Below, in pieces: positions 25,237 to 35,369 of a DNA stretch of 64,000 bases. The DNA lies in contig JAUHXH010000002.1 in the NCBI GenBank assembly GCA_030427085.1, positions 1-64,000 on the forward strand, given 5' to 3'. The DNA is from Gammaproteobacteria bacterium (GTDB taxonomy: Bacteria > Pseudomonadota > Gammaproteobacteria > Pseudomonadales > Halieaceae). The notes below the pieces were generated by a model. The model was not told the origin of the DNA, made no database searches, and saw nothing but the letters and a program-made list of their open reading frames with translations. The translations under genes were made by a program, and so were the position numbers. The first letter of the stretch is position 1; each line of letters starts with the position of its first letter.

Positions 25237-26712
25237 TCACGGTGAGAGTCCGCTTAGTGAAAGTGGCGGCGCTATCCGGGCCAGATCCAGCACCGGTTGC
25301 GGGTACAGGCCGAGCCATAACAGGGCCGCCGCCATCACCGCCATGGTGGTGAGTTCGCGCGGACCGAAATCATCGATTTTGGCCTGGTCATTATCCGGCC
25401 CCTGAAACGCCCGTTGGATCAGTGACAGCGAGTAGATGGCCGCTGTGACCAGTCCCAGCGCAGCCAGTGCGGCTGTGATCGGATGTTCGGCAAACAGCCC
25501 CGCCAGCACCATGAATTCCGCGACGAAATTGCCCAGGCCGGGCAATCCCAGTGACGCCATCGCAAAGAACAGTGCACAGGCGCCCATCCTCGGTGCCTGT
25601 TGCCACAGGCCGCCCATCTTGCGCATATCGCGGGTATGCAGGCGCTGCTGCAATGCCCCCGCCATCATGAACAGCGCGGCGGTGCTGATACCGTGAGCCA
25701 CCAGTTGCACCACGGCACCGCGCTGCGCCAGCGCATTGAAGGCGTAGAGGCCGAGCAGCACAAAGCCCATGTGACTGACCGAGCTGTAGGCCACCAATCG
25801 TTTGAAGTCGTCCTGGGCAAAGGCCAGTACCGCACCGTACAAAATCCCGGCCACCCCGAGTCCCAACGCGATGGGAGCGAATGCCAGCGACGACTCGGGG
25901 AACAGGGGCAGCACAAAGCGAATCAGGCCATAGGCGCCAGTCTTCAACAGTATGCCCGCAAGCAGGACACTGCCCGCCGTGGGTGCCTGCGTGTGCGCGT
26001 CCGGCAGCCAGGTGTGAACACCAAACGCGGGTAGTTTGACCGCGAAGGCGATGAAGAAGCCCAGCATAATGGCCATGCCCAGCTGCCCCGTGGGTGCCTG
26101 TCCCAGCAGGTCAAAGTAGCTGAATGACAGCGCCTGCCCGGTTGTTCTGGCAGTCCACGCCAGTACCAGAATGGCGAGTAGCATCAGCAGGCCGGACACC
26201 TGGGTGAAGATAAAAAACTTGTACGCGGCGTGCGCCCTTGCCTCGTGCCCCCACACGGCGATCAGGAGGTACATGGGCACCAGCATGATTTCCCAGAACA
26301 CAAAGAACAGGAACAGGTCGAGGGCGAGGAACACGCCGACCACGCCTGCCAGTGTCCACAGCAGGTTGGCCTGAAACAGGCCGGGCCGGAAGGAAATTTC
26401 CGTCCATGAGGCGCTGACGGCGATAAATCCCAACGCCAGGGTCAGCACCAGTAGCAGGAACGACAATCCATCAAGCCCCAGTTCGATACTGATGCCGAAG
26501 CGGGGAATCCATGGCATTTGCACATAGGCCAGCCAGGCGTTTCCCGGGCCCGCGCTGGCGGGCCCCAGCGGTGCGAGGCTTGCCAGAATAAGTGCTGCAA
26601 CAACGAGCGTTAGCAGGGAAACAAGCCGAGCCGCCTCGGGCCGGAAGCGATCCAGCGCCAGGCACAGCAAGCCGCCGCCCAGCAGTACCAGCAACAAGGT
26701 CACCAACATCAC
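25237..26712 (-). CDS. nuoM: NADH-quinone oxidoreductase subunit M
   Basis: This 491-residue antiporter-like subunit has the Mrp/NuoM blocks EIMLVPMYLLIAVWG, LPAFGVHTWLPDAHTQAPT and FKRLVAYSSVSHMGFV, including the conserved Glu and Lys residues used in proton transfer. It should be integral to the inner membrane in the distal membrane arm. Its start overlaps the nuoL stop by 4 bases (ATGA). Confidence 0.97.
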   Translation of the reverse strand: MMLVTLLLVLLGGGLLCLALDRFRPEAARLVSLLTLVVAALILASLAPLGPASAGPGNAWLAYVQMPWIPRFGISIELGLDGLSFLLLVLTLALGFIAVSASWTEISFRPGLFQANLLWTLAGVVGVFLALDLFLFFVFWEIMLVPMYLLIAVWGHEARAHAAYKFFIFTQVSGLLMLLAILVLAWTARTTGQALSFSYFDLLGQAPTGQLGMAIMLGFFIAFAVKLPAFGVHTWLPDAHTQAPTAGSVLLAGILLKTGAYGLIRFVLPLFPESSLAFAPIALGLGVAGILYGAVLAFAQDDFKRLVAYSSVSHMGFVLLGLYAFNALAQRGAVVQLVAHGISTAALFMMAGALQQRLHTRDMRKMGGLWQQAPRMGACALFFAMASLGLPGLGNFVAEFMVLAGLFAEHPITAALAALGLVTAAIYSLSLIQRAFQGPDNDQAKIDDFGPRELTTMAVMAAALLWLGLYPQPVLDLARIAPPLSLSGLSP

Positions 26713-28511
26713 AGCGCCGCTCGCATCAGCACAGCAAGTAACACGACGAGGCCGAAGACCATGCCGGTAGCGTACCAGCGCAACTGACCGGTTTGCAGCG
26801 CGCTGAGGGTGCGGTGGTTCGCGCGCGCCAAGGCCACTATGCCGTTGTAGAGATGATCAACGGGCTCCCCCTGAGTGCGTTTGGCAAGCCAGCAGTAGGG
26901 GCGCACCCAAAGCAATTCGTAGAGAGCGTCCACACGCCAGCCGGCAAACCAGAACTCCCTCAGTCCACCGCTGGCCGGATCGGGTCGCTGCCGTAAATAG
27001 CGCCAGGCTGCCAGGCCCACTGCTGCCAGTGTGACGGTAATGGCGATGTACTCGATGGTATGGTTGACCACCCCGATTGCTGGCGGAAACACATCGGTCA
27101 GGGGCAGGGTCAATGCGCCGCCGGCGAGGGCGCCGACACACAGTAATCCCAGTGGAACGGCCATCACCCAGCCAATGGTTCGATCAGGCTCCTGTTGTGC
27201 TGGCCCAAAAAAGGCCACGAACAACAGGCGAAAACTGTAGAACGCGGTGAGTGCGGCGCCACACAGGCCGGCCACAAACAACAGGGGGTCGTGCTGCCAG
27301 GCAGCCAGCAGGATGACGTCCTTACTGTAAAAGCCTGATGTGAACGGGATGGCCGCAAGTGCCGAAGCGCCCAGCAGGAAGCTGACAAAGGTCACTGGCA
27401 TCCGCGAGCGTAAACCACCCATGCGGAATATATTGTGCTCATGGTGCAGGCAGTAGATGACAGCGCCGGCAGCCAGGAACAACAGGGCCTTGAAAAAAGC
27501 GTGGGTGACCAGGTGGAAAATGGCAGCGCCAAAGGCACCAACGCCCAGGGCCAGAAACATGTAGCCGATCTGGCTGATGGTGGACCACGCTAGAATCCGC
27601 TTGATGTCGGTTTGCACCAGCGCGCTGCAGGCAGCCAGTAGTGCGGTGAGCACACCCAGCCAGGCAATAATTTCCAGCGTAGTGGGTGCCAGCAGGAACA
27701 AGCCGTGGGTGCGTGCAATAAGATATACGCCAGCGGTTACCATTGTGGCGGCGTGGATCAACGCGCTAACCGGCGTGGGACCCGCCATGGCGTCCGGCAG
27801 CCAGGTGTGTAACGGGAGTTGAGCAGATTTGCCCACCGCGCCGCCCAGCAGTAGCACAGTGGCCAGTACCACCATGGTGTCGCCTGTGGCCCAGTGCCCG
27901 GGTGCCAGTTGCAATACAGACTGAATATTCAGCGTGCCCAGTTCTGCCAGAATCAGGAACAGGCCCAACGCCATCGCGGTATCACCCACGCGCGTGACGA
28001 TGAAGGCTTTGCGTGCAGCCGCGCCATTGGCGACGTCCTTGTACCAGAATCCCACCAACAGGTAGGAGCAGGCGCCCACTCCCTCCCAGCCCAGATAGAG
28101 CAGCAGGAGGTTGTCCGCCATCACCAGTACCAGCATCGCGGCAACGAAGAGGTTGAGGTAGGCGAAGTAGCGGGCGTAGCTGTCGTCCTCCGCCATAAAC
28201 CGGGCGGAGTACAAATGGATCAGGAAGCCCACGCCGGTGATTACCGACATCATCACCGCCGTCAATCCATCGAACCAGGCGGCGACCTGCACGCTGAAAT
28301 CACCTACGGCCATCCAGGTCCACAACACCTGAGTGCTTGCTTCACCACTGCCGAGAAAGGCGGTGACAACGCGCGCGGTCAACAGTGCTGCCAGCCCCAC
28401 CGAGCCAACGCCCAGCACCGCCACGGCGCGGCGACCCAGCCAGGCGCTACCCAGGATCAGGATCACCGCGCTGATCAGCGGTAGCAGCGGCACCAGCCAG
28501 AGCGCATTCAT
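26709..28511 (-). CDS. nuoL: NADH-quinone oxidoreductase subunit L
   Basis: The 600-residue protein is the largest antiporter-like subunit. It contains GWEGVGACSYLLVGFWY, LPLHTWLPDAMAGPTPVSALIHAATMV (as flanks around the conserved His and Lys) and IKRILAWSTISQIGYM, plus the long C-terminal region that forms the lateral helix along the membrane arm. About 14-16 helices are predicted. Its ATG overlaps the nuoK stop codon by one base (TGATG), so translation is coupled. Confidence 0.97.
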   Translation of the reverse strand: MNALWLVPLLPLISAVILILGSAWLGRRAVAVLGVGSVGLAALLTARVVTAFLGSGEASTQVLWTWMAVGDFSVQVAAWFDGLTAVMMSVITGVGFLIHLYSARFMAEDDSYARYFAYLNLFVAAMLVLVMADNLLLLYLGWEGVGACSYLLVGFWYKDVANGAAARKAFIVTRVGDTAMALGLFLILAELGTLNIQSVLQLAPGHWATGDTMVVLATVLLLGGAVGKSAQLPLHTWLPDAMAGPTPVSALIHAATMVTAGVYLIARTHGLFLLAPTTLEIIAWLGVLTALLAACSALVQTDIKRILAWSTISQIGYMFLALGVGAFGAAIFHLVTHAFFKALLFLAAGAVIYCLHHEHNIFRMGGLRSRMPVTFVSFLLGASALAAIPFTSGFYSKDVILLAAWQHDPLLFVAGLCGAALTAFYSFRLLFVAFFGPAQQEPDRTIGWVMAVPLGLLCVGALAGGALTLPLTDVFPPAIGVVNHTIEYIAITVTLAAVGLAAWRYLRQRPDPASGGLREFWFAGWRVDALYELLWVRPYCWLAKRTQGEPVDHLYNGIVALARANHRTLSALQTGQLRWYATGMVFGLVVLLAVLMRAAL

Positions 28512-28825
28512 CAGCCGTGCATCCTGTTCACCAGATCCATATCCAGTGATTTGTGACGGCGCTGCACCTGCAGTACCAGACCCAGGCCCACTGACACTTC
28601 TGCCGCTGCGACGGCCAGGATCAGCAGGAAAATCACCTGGCCATCCGCTTGCCCCCAGTGCGCGCCCGCCGCTACGAAGGCCAGTGCCGCACTGTTGAGC
28701 ATGACTTCCAGCGACATCAGGATGAAGATTAAATTGCGCCGCAGCATCAGGCCCATCAAGCCCAGCACGAACAGTAATGCTGCCAGTAGCAGCACGTGCT
28801 CCATGGGGATCACCATGCCGCTCAC
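28511..28825 (-). CDS. nuoK: NADH-quinone oxidoreductase subunit K
   Basis: The small membrane subunit (104 residues from a GTG start, or 101 from an ATG three codons later) has the expected three helices. The family block [19 protein letters not shown] carries the Glu used in proton transfer, and [11 protein letters not shown] follows with the second conserved Glu. The GTG overlaps the nuoJ stop (GTGA). The later ATG matches the family start MIPxxH better, so either is possible. Confidence 0.95.
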   Translation of the reverse strand: MSGMVIPMEHVLLLAALLFVLGLMGLMLRRNLIFILMSLEVMLNSAALAFVAAGAHWGQADGQVIFLLILAVAAAEVSVGLGLVLQVQRRHKSLDMDLVNRMHG

Positions 28826-29337
28826 GATTTGTTGCCCCCGCTGCGATCGATAAAGCGCCGCCCTACGTGATAGGCGCCAACCAGTCCGGCCAGTAACAAC
28901 AGGGAGGCAATCTCCACCGCCAGTACGTAGGGGCCATAGAGGGACAGGCCAACGGCTTTGGGTGAAACCACAATCCCGGCACTGTGCCCGGGAGCCGCAA
29001 AACTGATCACCGCCAGTTCCACCAGCAGGCAGGCGGCAAGAACGCCCGGCACCAGCCAGTAGCGCGGGGCCAGCAGTTCGCGTTCCTCCTCGTCGGCGCT
29101 ACGCCCCAAATTGAGCATCATGATCACGAAGACGAACAGCACCATGATCGCGCCGGCATAGATCACAATTTCCAGGGCTGCGGCGAAGGGTGCGCCCAGC
29201 AGGAAAAACACTACCGCGACGGCGAGCAAGGAAACAATCAGGTAGATCAGCCCGTGTGCGGCATTGGCCCGGGTCAGTGCCATCGCAGTGGCGATCAGCG
29301 CGATGGCGGCGGCGAAGTAGAACAGGGCGAGCATCAA
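28822..29337 (-). CDS. nuoJ: NADH-quinone oxidoreductase subunit J
   Basis: The 171-residue membrane subunit has five helices and the conserved [16 protein letters not shown] block of NuoJ around residues 62-77, important for coupling to proton transfer. The C-terminal tail is short and charged. Its ATG overlaps the nuoI stop by 4 bases. Confidence 0.96.
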   Translation of the reverse strand: MMLALFYFAAAIALIATAMALTRANAAHGLIYLIVSLLAVAVVFFLLGAPFAAALEIVIYAGAIMVLFVFVIMMLNLGRSADEEERELLAPRYWLVPGVLAACLLVELAVISFAAPGHSAGIVVSPKAVGLSLYGPYVLAVEIASLLLLAGLVGAYHVGRRFIDRSGGNKS

Positions 29338-29861
29338 GGCAGCAGGCTCTTCACGTCGATGGGTGGCAACTCGCGTTGTGCCTCGCCCTTGTCCTTGCCG
29401 CTGATAGCCAGCCCCGACACTCGGTAGAAATTGTAATCCGGGTATTTGCCGGGTCCGTCGATCAACAGGTGTTCCTTTTCATACACCATGTTATTGCGGT
29501 CGTACTCACACATTTCGAAATCTGGTGTGAGTTGGATCGCATTGGTGGGGCAGGCCTCCTCGCACATGCCGCAGAGGATGCAGCGGGAGAAGTTGATGCG
29601 GAAAAACTCCGGATACCAGCGGCCGTCCTCGCGCACATCTTGCTGTAACGCTATACAGTCCACTGGGCATGCAACAGCGCAAAGGTTGCAGGCCACGCAG
29701 CGTTCATCGCCATCGGGATCGCGGGTCAGGACAATGCGGCCACGATAACGCGGTGCCAGATAGGGTTTCTGCTCTGGATATTGCACGGTCTCGGCACGCG
29801 TGAAAGTGTGGGACAGTATCGTCCAGAGCGTAGTCAGTTGAGAGCGCAGGGATTTCAGCAT
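29334..29861 (-). CDS. nuoI: NADH-quinone oxidoreductase subunit I (two 4Fe-4S clusters)
   Basis: The 175-residue protein contains two ferredoxin motifs, [15 protein letters not shown] and [15 protein letters not shown], for clusters N6a and N6b on the path from NuoG to NuoB. The N-terminus has a membrane-associated helix; the body lies in the peripheral arm. It begins 1 base after nuoH and overlaps nuoJ by 4 bases. Confidence 0.97.
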   Translation of the reverse strand: MLKSLRSQLTTLWTILSHTFTRAETVQYPEQKPYLAPRYRGRIVLTRDPDGDERCVACNLCAVACPVDCIALQQDVREDGRWYPEFFRINFSRCILCGMCEEACPTNAIQLTPDFEMCEYDRNNMVYEKEHLLIDGPGKYPDYNFYRVSGLAISGKDKGEAQRELPPIDVKSLLP

Positions 29862-29862
29862 C

Positions 29863-30819
29863 TCAGGCCCCCCGCAGCCACAGTGCGATGGCGCCGGTGA
29901 GCACCAGATTGAACAGGCTGAGGGGCAACATGTATTTCCACCCCAGCGACATCAACTGATCGTAGCGGGGGCGGGGAATAGCGGCCCGTAACAGCACGAA
30001 AAAGCAGATCAGCAGCGATGTTTTCAGGGCGAACCACACGGGCCCGGGCAGCCAGGGGCCGAGCCAGCCACCGAAAAATACCGTGGTGATCATGCAGCAG
30101 ATCAGGATCAATCCCAGATATTCCCCGAGCATGAACATGGCGAACTTCATGCCGCCGTATTCGGTGTGGAAGCCAGCGGTGAGTTCGTGCTCCGCTTCCG
30201 GTAAATCGAACGGCAGGCGATGGCTCTCGGCGATGCCGGCCACCAGGAACACATACAGGCCCAGCACCTGGGGGATGCAGAACCACAGGTCCTGCTGTGC
30301 CAGAACAATGTCGCGCAGGCTGAAACTGCCGGTCAGCATAACCACGCCCATCAGGGACAGGCCCATGAACACTTCGTAGCTCACCATCTGCGCGGCCGAA
30401 CGCAAACCGCCGAGCAGCGCGTATTTATTGTTGGAGGCCAGTCCGCCCAACAACACGCTGTACACCGCGAGTGACGTCATGCCCAGGAAGAACAGCAGGC
30501 CGATGTTTAAATCCAGCAGGTAGAGGTGCTCGCCGAAAGGAACCACGGCAAAACCCAGTAGCATGGCCACCACGATGGCCGTGGGGGCGAACACGAAAAC
30601 CACGCGGTCGGCGAAAGGCGGTACCCAGTCGTGTTTGGTGAGCAGCTTCAGCATGTCGGCCACTACCTGCAGTATGCCCAGGGGCCCGAGCCGATTGGGG
30701 CCGTAGCGATCCTGCCACACACCCAGCAGGCGGCGCTCAAACCAGGTCAGTATCGCCGCCAGGCCAACCGCACCGGCAAGCACCGCAAGTCCAAACAGGG
30801 CTGTGGCCAGCGGGCTCAT
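29863..30819 (-). CDS. nuoH: NADH-quinone oxidoreductase subunit H
   Basis: NuoH links the peripheral and membrane arms and lines the quinone chamber. The ATG at 30819 gives 318 residues and has a strong ribosome site (GGAGGTG), overlapping the nuoG stop in ATGA; a longer frame starting at 30897 would run deep into nuoG and is rejected. The protein has eight helices and the expected blocks [45 protein letters not shown] and [13 protein letters not shown], with the conserved acidic residues of the E-channel. Confidence 0.96.
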   Translation of the reverse strand: MSPLATALFGLAVLAGAVGLAAILTWFERRLLGVWQDRYGPNRLGPLGILQVVADMLKLLTKHDWVPPFADRVVFVFAPTAIVVAMLLGFAVVPFGEHLYLLDLNIGLLFFLGMTSLAVYSVLLGGLASNNKYALLGGLRSAAQMVSYEVFMGLSLMGVVMLTGSFSLRDIVLAQQDLWFCIPQVLGLYVFLVAGIAESHRLPFDLPEAEHELTAGFHTEYGGMKFAMFMLGEYLGLILICCMITTVFFGGWLGPWLPGPVWFALKTSLLICFFVLLRAAIPRPRYDQLMSLGWKYMLPLSLFNLVLTGAIALWLRGA

Positions 30820-33584
30820 GCCACACCTCCACGATCCGAAGCAATCACCGCTGGCTCCCGGCGTTGCCAGTCGGGATCTTTTTGCAGGGTTACCCACTCA
30901 CCGGGCAGCAGGCCGAAGGTGCCAGCGTGACCGGCGCTGTACGCGGCGCAACCGGCAACCAGGCTGGGGTTGATGCGCACTTCCAGGCGATAGCCTCGCA
31001 GGCGTTCGTTTTCGATGATCAGGCCGTCGCCGTCGATGACTTGCAGCGCTTGGGCTGCAGCGGGTGTTATTTCCAGCCACGCAGGGTGAGTCAATTCCCG
31101 AAGGGGCGGACTGAGTGCACTCAGTTCGTCACTGCCGAAGATGGCGTGGCGAGGCACCAGATACCATTGGTTTTCCCGCGGTTCGAACGCGCCTGGCATG
31201 GCTGCGCGCTCAAGTGTTGCGTGGCCCTGTCGATAGAGCAGTCGCGATCCGGCGGTGCCGCCACGTAGGGGCTCCCCCACCGCCTTCTGGTAGCGGTGCA
31301 GTGATTGATTGGAGTTCCACCCCGGAGACCAGAAATAAGGCAGCAGGGCGCCGGGCGTGTCACGCTGACTGCCTTCCATACTGAACGCGAGCGGTGTTTC
31401 CTCGTCTTGTGGTTGCTTCGGTTCGTGGACTGATAGCGCCGCTCGCATGGCGGTGCGGCCACTATAGCGATGAGTCTGGCGCGGCACGCGCAAGCCGTGG
31501 GCGCGAAACTGGCTGCGCGGAGCCGCCTCGGTGATCCCTGCCAGCGCGGGAATGGAGGCAGCGCAGTGGCGGGTGATTTCATCAAACTGATGGAGCCGCG
31601 ATGTTGCCTCGATGCCGCGTTCGTGGGCCAGTGCCAGTAGCCAGAACCATGCCGGTCGCCGCTCGTTTGCCGGCGGGAAGGCAGGGAAGTAACGCTGCGC
31701 TCGCCCGGCATGATTGACCAGAGTGCCTTCCGATTCGGCAAAGCTCGCGGTGGGTAGCACCAGATCACTCAAGCTGGTAGTGGCAGTGTCCAGACTATCC
31801 AGCGTGATCAGCGTCTTGACGTGTTTGCGGAGCAATTTGAAGCCGCGGCGGGAGCAGCGCCGCTCTACATCGTTTTCCAGCACCAGCAGGGTATCGATGT
31901 CACCCTGGACGATCATATCTTCCAGGCGATGTACCCGTGCGCCGCCGGTGCCGGTGAGCAGCGCCAGCCCCATGCTGTTGGCTTCACCCTGGCACAGGGA
32001 CAGCATCGCCTCGCAGCCGCCATGGCACAGGGCCGCGGCCAACTCTGCTGCCATCTCCATAATCGTGGTGTTGCCATAACCGGCGCCGGCAATAATCAGG
32101 GGCCGTTTGGCCTGACGTAAATCCCGCGCAATCTGTTGGGCCAGCGCGTCTACTGTCGGGTCACCAAAATGCTGCCCTTCACCGGGTAGTAACTCCTCCA
32201 GTACCGCGGCGCCAAGTCGGGCGATGTCCGGCGGCGCCAGGCAGGTGTGGCTGGCTGCTACGTCGTCGAGCCGGGTGTTGCTGACGGCTGCGATGTGTAG
32301 CGGGTTGCGTGTGTCCTGTGCGAGGTTGCGAATGGCCGCATCTTGCCAGGGCAGTAGCCTGAGTTCGCCTGCCATATCGCGGGCGCGGTTACGTACCGCC
32401 TGCCGCAGCGACAGTGCTACGCGCGGTGACGTATTGGTGACGTCTTCGCCGAGAATAAGCACTGCATCGGCGGTTTCTATCTGCGCCAGGTCGGGAACGG
32501 TGGCCTCGGTGTCGCGCAGCAATTCCATGGCCCGAATGGCGGCGCCCTGTTCGCCGCGGGACCAGCCGGGATAGAAGCGGGCATTGCCGACCAGCAGACG
32601 CAGTAAGTGGTTGGCCTCGACGGAAGCGCGGGGTGAACCTACAGCGGCAACCTTTTCGGCCTCCATGGCCCGCAGCGCATGTTCCAATGCCCGGTGGTGA
32701 TCCAGTGCGTCGTAGCGTCCATCCGGTCGGCGCAGCGCGGGAAACTCCAGCCGGCTTTCCAGGTTCACAAAGCCTGCGCCGAAACGGCCGCGGTCGCACA
32801 GGAAGTAACCGTTCACCTCGGCATTGAAACGATTGTGTACGCGTTTGACTTTGCCGTAGCGCTCGCCCACGACAATATTGCAACCCACGGCGCAGGCGGT
32901 GCAGACCGAAGGCGCCGATTGCAGGTCCCATTTGCGGGTGTACTGGTGAACCAGCTGGCGATCCGTGAACACTCCGGTCGGGCAAACCTCCACCAGATTG
33001 CCCGCGAATTCGCTTTCCAGCACACCGTCTTCATGCCGGCCGAAGTAGATGTGATCGTGCGCCGCCATGGCGGCCAGATCAGTGCCGCCGGCGTAGTCGC
33101 GGTAGTAGCGGGTACAACGGTAGCAGGTGATACAACGATTCATTTCGTGATGAATCAGCGGGCCGAGGTATTGATTGCGGTGGGTGTTTTTCCTGCCGCG
33201 GTAACTGCGATCGCGATGCCCCGTCATCACCGTCATATCCTGCAGGTGGCATTCGCCGCCCTCGGCGCACACCGGGCAGTCGTGGGGGTGGTTCAACATC
33301 AGGGATTCAACGATGGTTTTGCGAAAGCGCTGCGCCTTGTCGCCCTGCAGGGAGAAGATGGCGCCATCGCTCACCGGCGTCATGCAGCCCATAACCAGGC
33401 GGCCGCGCTGGTCCTCTTCGTTCTGGTATTGCAGCACCGCGCACTGACGGCAGGCGCCGATGGAACCCATAGCCGGGTGCCAGCAAAAGTAAGGCAGATC
33501 CAGGCCCAGTGACAGACAGGTCTGCAGCAGGTTGTCGCCGTCGCGTACGGTGTATTCCTGCTGGTCGATACGGATGGTAGCCAT
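30816..33584 (-). CDS. nuoG: NADH-quinone oxidoreductase subunit G
   Basis: The 922-residue protein carries an N-terminal 2Fe-2S domain (Cys in FCWHPAMGSIGACRQC and MGCMTP), then HDCPVCAEGGECHLQDM with a His ligand, CITCYRCTRY and a further CPTG for two 4Fe-4S clusters. It also has CTACAVGCN with a later Cys in FLCDRGR, which fits cluster N7 as in E. coli. The C-terminal part resembles molybdopterin enzymes but has no Mo-binding residues. It sits in the peripheral arm and passes electrons from NuoEF to NuoI. The nuoF stop overlaps its start by one base. Confidence 0.97.
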   Translation of the reverse strand: MATIRIDQQEYTVRDGDNLLQTCLSLGLDLPYFCWHPAMGSIGACRQCAVLQYQNEEDQRGRLVMGCMTPVSDGAIFSLQGDKAQRFRKTIVESLMLNHPHDCPVCAEGGECHLQDMTVMTGHRDRSYRGRKNTHRNQYLGPLIHHEMNRCITCYRCTRYYRDYAGGTDLAAMAAHDHIYFGRHEDGVLESEFAGNLVEVCPTGVFTDRQLVHQYTRKWDLQSAPSVCTACAVGCNIVVGERYGKVKRVHNRFNAEVNGYFLCDRGRFGAGFVNLESRLEFPALRRPDGRYDALDHHRALEHALRAMEAEKVAAVGSPRASVEANHLLRLLVGNARFYPGWSRGEQGAAIRAMELLRDTEATVPDLAQIETADAVLILGEDVTNTSPRVALSLRQAVRNRARDMAGELRLLPWQDAAIRNLAQDTRNPLHIAAVSNTRLDDVAASHTCLAPPDIARLGAAVLEELLPGEGQHFGDPTVDALAQQIARDLRQAKRPLIIAGAGYGNTTIMEMAAELAAALCHGGCEAMLSLCQGEANSMGLALLTGTGGARVHRLEDMIVQGDIDTLLVLENDVERRCSRRGFKLLRKHVKTLITLDSLDTATTSLSDLVLPTASFAESEGTLVNHAGRAQRYFPAFPPANERRPAWFWLLALAHERGIEATSRLHQFDEITRHCAASIPALAGITEAAPRSQFRAHGLRVPRQTHRYSGRTAMRAALSVHEPKQPQDEETPLAFSMEGSQRDTPGALLPYFWSPGWNSNQSLHRYQKAVGEPLRGGTAGSRLLYRQGHATLERAAMPGAFEPRENQWYLVPRHAIFGSDELSALSPPLRELTHPAWLEITPAAAQALQVIDGDGLIIENERLRGYRLEVRINPSLVAGCAAYSAGHAGTFGLLPGEWVTLQKDPDWQRREPAVIASDRGGVA

Positions 33585-34870
33585 TACTGTCGCGCCTTCC
33601 AGGGGCAGCAGCCCTGGTTTATGTGCGCTTCGAAATCGGCACGAAAGTATTTCAGCGCACTTTGCAGGGGTTCCATTGCCCCCGGTGCCAGTGCGCAGTG
33701 AGTGTTGCCGATGGCGCCAATGAATTCCACTTGCCGTTCCAGGGTGTCGAGGTCCTCGGGTTTGCCCTGGCCGTTTTCGATATCGTCGAGTACCTGGGCA
33801 CTCCAGGGCAGGCCATCGCGGCAGGGGGTGCAGAAGCCACAGGATTCCTGAGCGAAAAAGTCCATCAGGTTTTTTACAAAGCCGACCGGGCAGGTGGCGT
33901 CGTCCAACACGATCAGGGTGCCGGTGCCGAGACGGCTACCGGCCTTGCCGATGGTGTCGTAGTCCATGGCCAGATCCAGATGATCGGCGGTGAGGAAATC
34001 GGTAGAGCCGCCCCCGGGCAAAAACCCACGCAATTCATAGCCGTCGGCCATACCGCCCGCGTACTCTTCCAGCACGGTACGGATGGGGGTGCCCATGGGC
34101 AGTTCCCAGCAACCGGGGTTTTTCACCCGGCCGCTCACGCCGTACATTTTGGTGCCGGCGTCTTCGGTCAGGCCAAGATCGTTGAACCACTGCGGCCCGC
34201 GTTCAATGATGTGGGCGATATTGCTTAGGGTTTCCACGTTGTTGACGATGGTGGGTCGCCCCCAGAGGCCGCTGACCTGGGGGAAGGGCGGTTTGGCGCG
34301 GGGGTTGGCGCGCTTGCCTTCCAGCGAGCTGATCAACGCCGTTTCCTCGCCACAGATATAACGCCCGGCGCTGGCGTGTACGTGCATGTGCAGGGAATAG
34401 CCGCTGCCCTGTATGTTGTCACCGAGCAGTCCTTCTCGCTCGCAGTCGACAATGCCCTCGCGCAAGCGTTGTGCAGCGATATGATATTCCGACCGGATGA
34501 AAATATAGGCGACGTCCGCGCCGATGGTATAGGCCGCCAGGATCATCCCCTCGATGAGCTGGTGCGGGTCGCATTCCAGCAGCAAGCGGTCCTTGAACGT
34601 GCCGGGTTCCATTTCGTCGGCATTGCAGATCAGGTATTTGTGCCCCGGGCTGCAGTCCTCGCCCATGGGTACGAAGCTCCACTTCAGCCCCGTGGGGAAG
34701 CCGGCGCCACCGCGGCCGCGCAGGTTGGAATCCTTGATGCGCTGCAAGCAATCGGCGGGTGACAGGCCGAGCCCAACCCGTAAGCCTTCGTAACCGCCGT
34801 TATCGCGATAACCGCGCAGGTCGATGGGCCGGCGGTCTGCGTGGATATTACGCGTCAGTGGCCTATCCAT
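33584..34870 (-). CDS. nuoF: NADH-quinone oxidoreductase subunit F (NADH/FMN site)
   Basis: From ATG 34870 the protein has 428 residues. It shows the NADH-binding RGRGGAGFPTGLKW loop, the FMN-binding YICGEETALISSLEG and the 4Fe-4S motif ESCGFCTPCRDG with a distant Cys (NTHCALAPG), cluster N3. This is the entry point of electrons from NADH. The chosen ATG overlaps the last codons of nuoE by 8 bases; the longer frame starting at 34942 would extend into nuoE and lacks family residues. Confidence 0.97.
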   Translation of the reverse strand: MDRPLTRNIHADRRPIDLRGYRDNGGYEGLRVGLGLSPADCLQRIKDSNLRGRGGAGFPTGLKWSFVPMGEDCSPGHKYLICNADEMEPGTFKDRLLLECDPHQLIEGMILAAYTIGADVAYIFIRSEYHIAAQRLREGIVDCEREGLLGDNIQGSGYSLHMHVHASAGRYICGEETALISSLEGKRANPRAKPPFPQVSGLWGRPTIVNNVETLSNIAHIIERGPQWFNDLGLTEDAGTKMYGVSGRVKNPGCWELPMGTPIRTVLEEYAGGMADGYELRGFLPGGGSTDFLTADHLDLAMDYDTIGKAGSRLGTGTLIVLDDATCPVGFVKNLMDFFAQESCGFCTPCRDGLPWSAQVLDDIENGQGKPEDLDTLERQVEFIGAIGNTHCALAPGAMEPLQSALKYFRADFEAHINQGCCPWKARQ

Positions 34871-35369
34871 TGGGCGCTCCCGGCTGGTCGAACAACTCAC
34901 GCACACGGTCTTCAGTGACCGATTCGTGTAGATCATCGCCAACCAGCATCACCGGTGCCTTGTCGCAGGCACCCAGACAGGTGACGGGGAGCAGTGTGTA
35001 TTCGCCGTCCTTAGAGGTTTCGCCGAAGTCGATCTGCAGGCGATCGCGAATCTGCTGCGTCAGACAGTCACTGCCCAGCATCCAACAGCTGACGCTGTTG
35101 CACAGCAATATAACCTTGCGCCCTACCGGCCGGCGGAAAATAAGGTTGTAGAAAGTGGCGATGCCATCCAATTCAGCGGCAGACATGTGCAGGTGATCGG
35201 CAATGGCCGCCAGGCTGGCGTCTGACACCCAGCCCCGGTGTTCCTGCACGATTTTTAGGGCGTCGATGGCGGCACCACTGCGCTGCGGCATGTGGGCGAT
35301 CTCGGCATCGATGGCTGCCAGTTCGGCCTCGCTGAGTGCATTGATTAAGCTTGGCGCCGGCTCGTTCAT
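34863..35369 (-). CDS. nuoE: NADH-quinone oxidoreductase subunit E (2Fe-2S)
   Basis: The 168-residue thioredoxin-like subunit holds the N1a cluster: CNSVSC and CLGAC supply the four Cys ligands (spacing C-x4-C and C-x3-C, typical of NuoE). It forms the NADH dehydrogenase module with NuoF and NuoG. Its start overlaps the nuoCD stop by 4 bases. Confidence 0.97.
   Translation of the reverse strand: MNEPAPSLINALSEAELAAIDAEIAHMPQRSGAAIDALKIVQEHRGWVSDASLAAIADHLHMSAAELDGIATFYNLIFRRPVGRKVILLCNSVSCWMLGSDCLTQQIRDRLQIDFGETSKDGEYTLLPVTCLGACDKAPVMLVGDDLHESVTEDRVRELFDQPGAPNG

Noticed and set aside
25229-25318. Upstream start for nuoN at 25318
   Set aside because: It would overlap the nuoM coding end by about 80 bases; the internal ATG at 25228 starts just after the nuoM stop and gives the family length.
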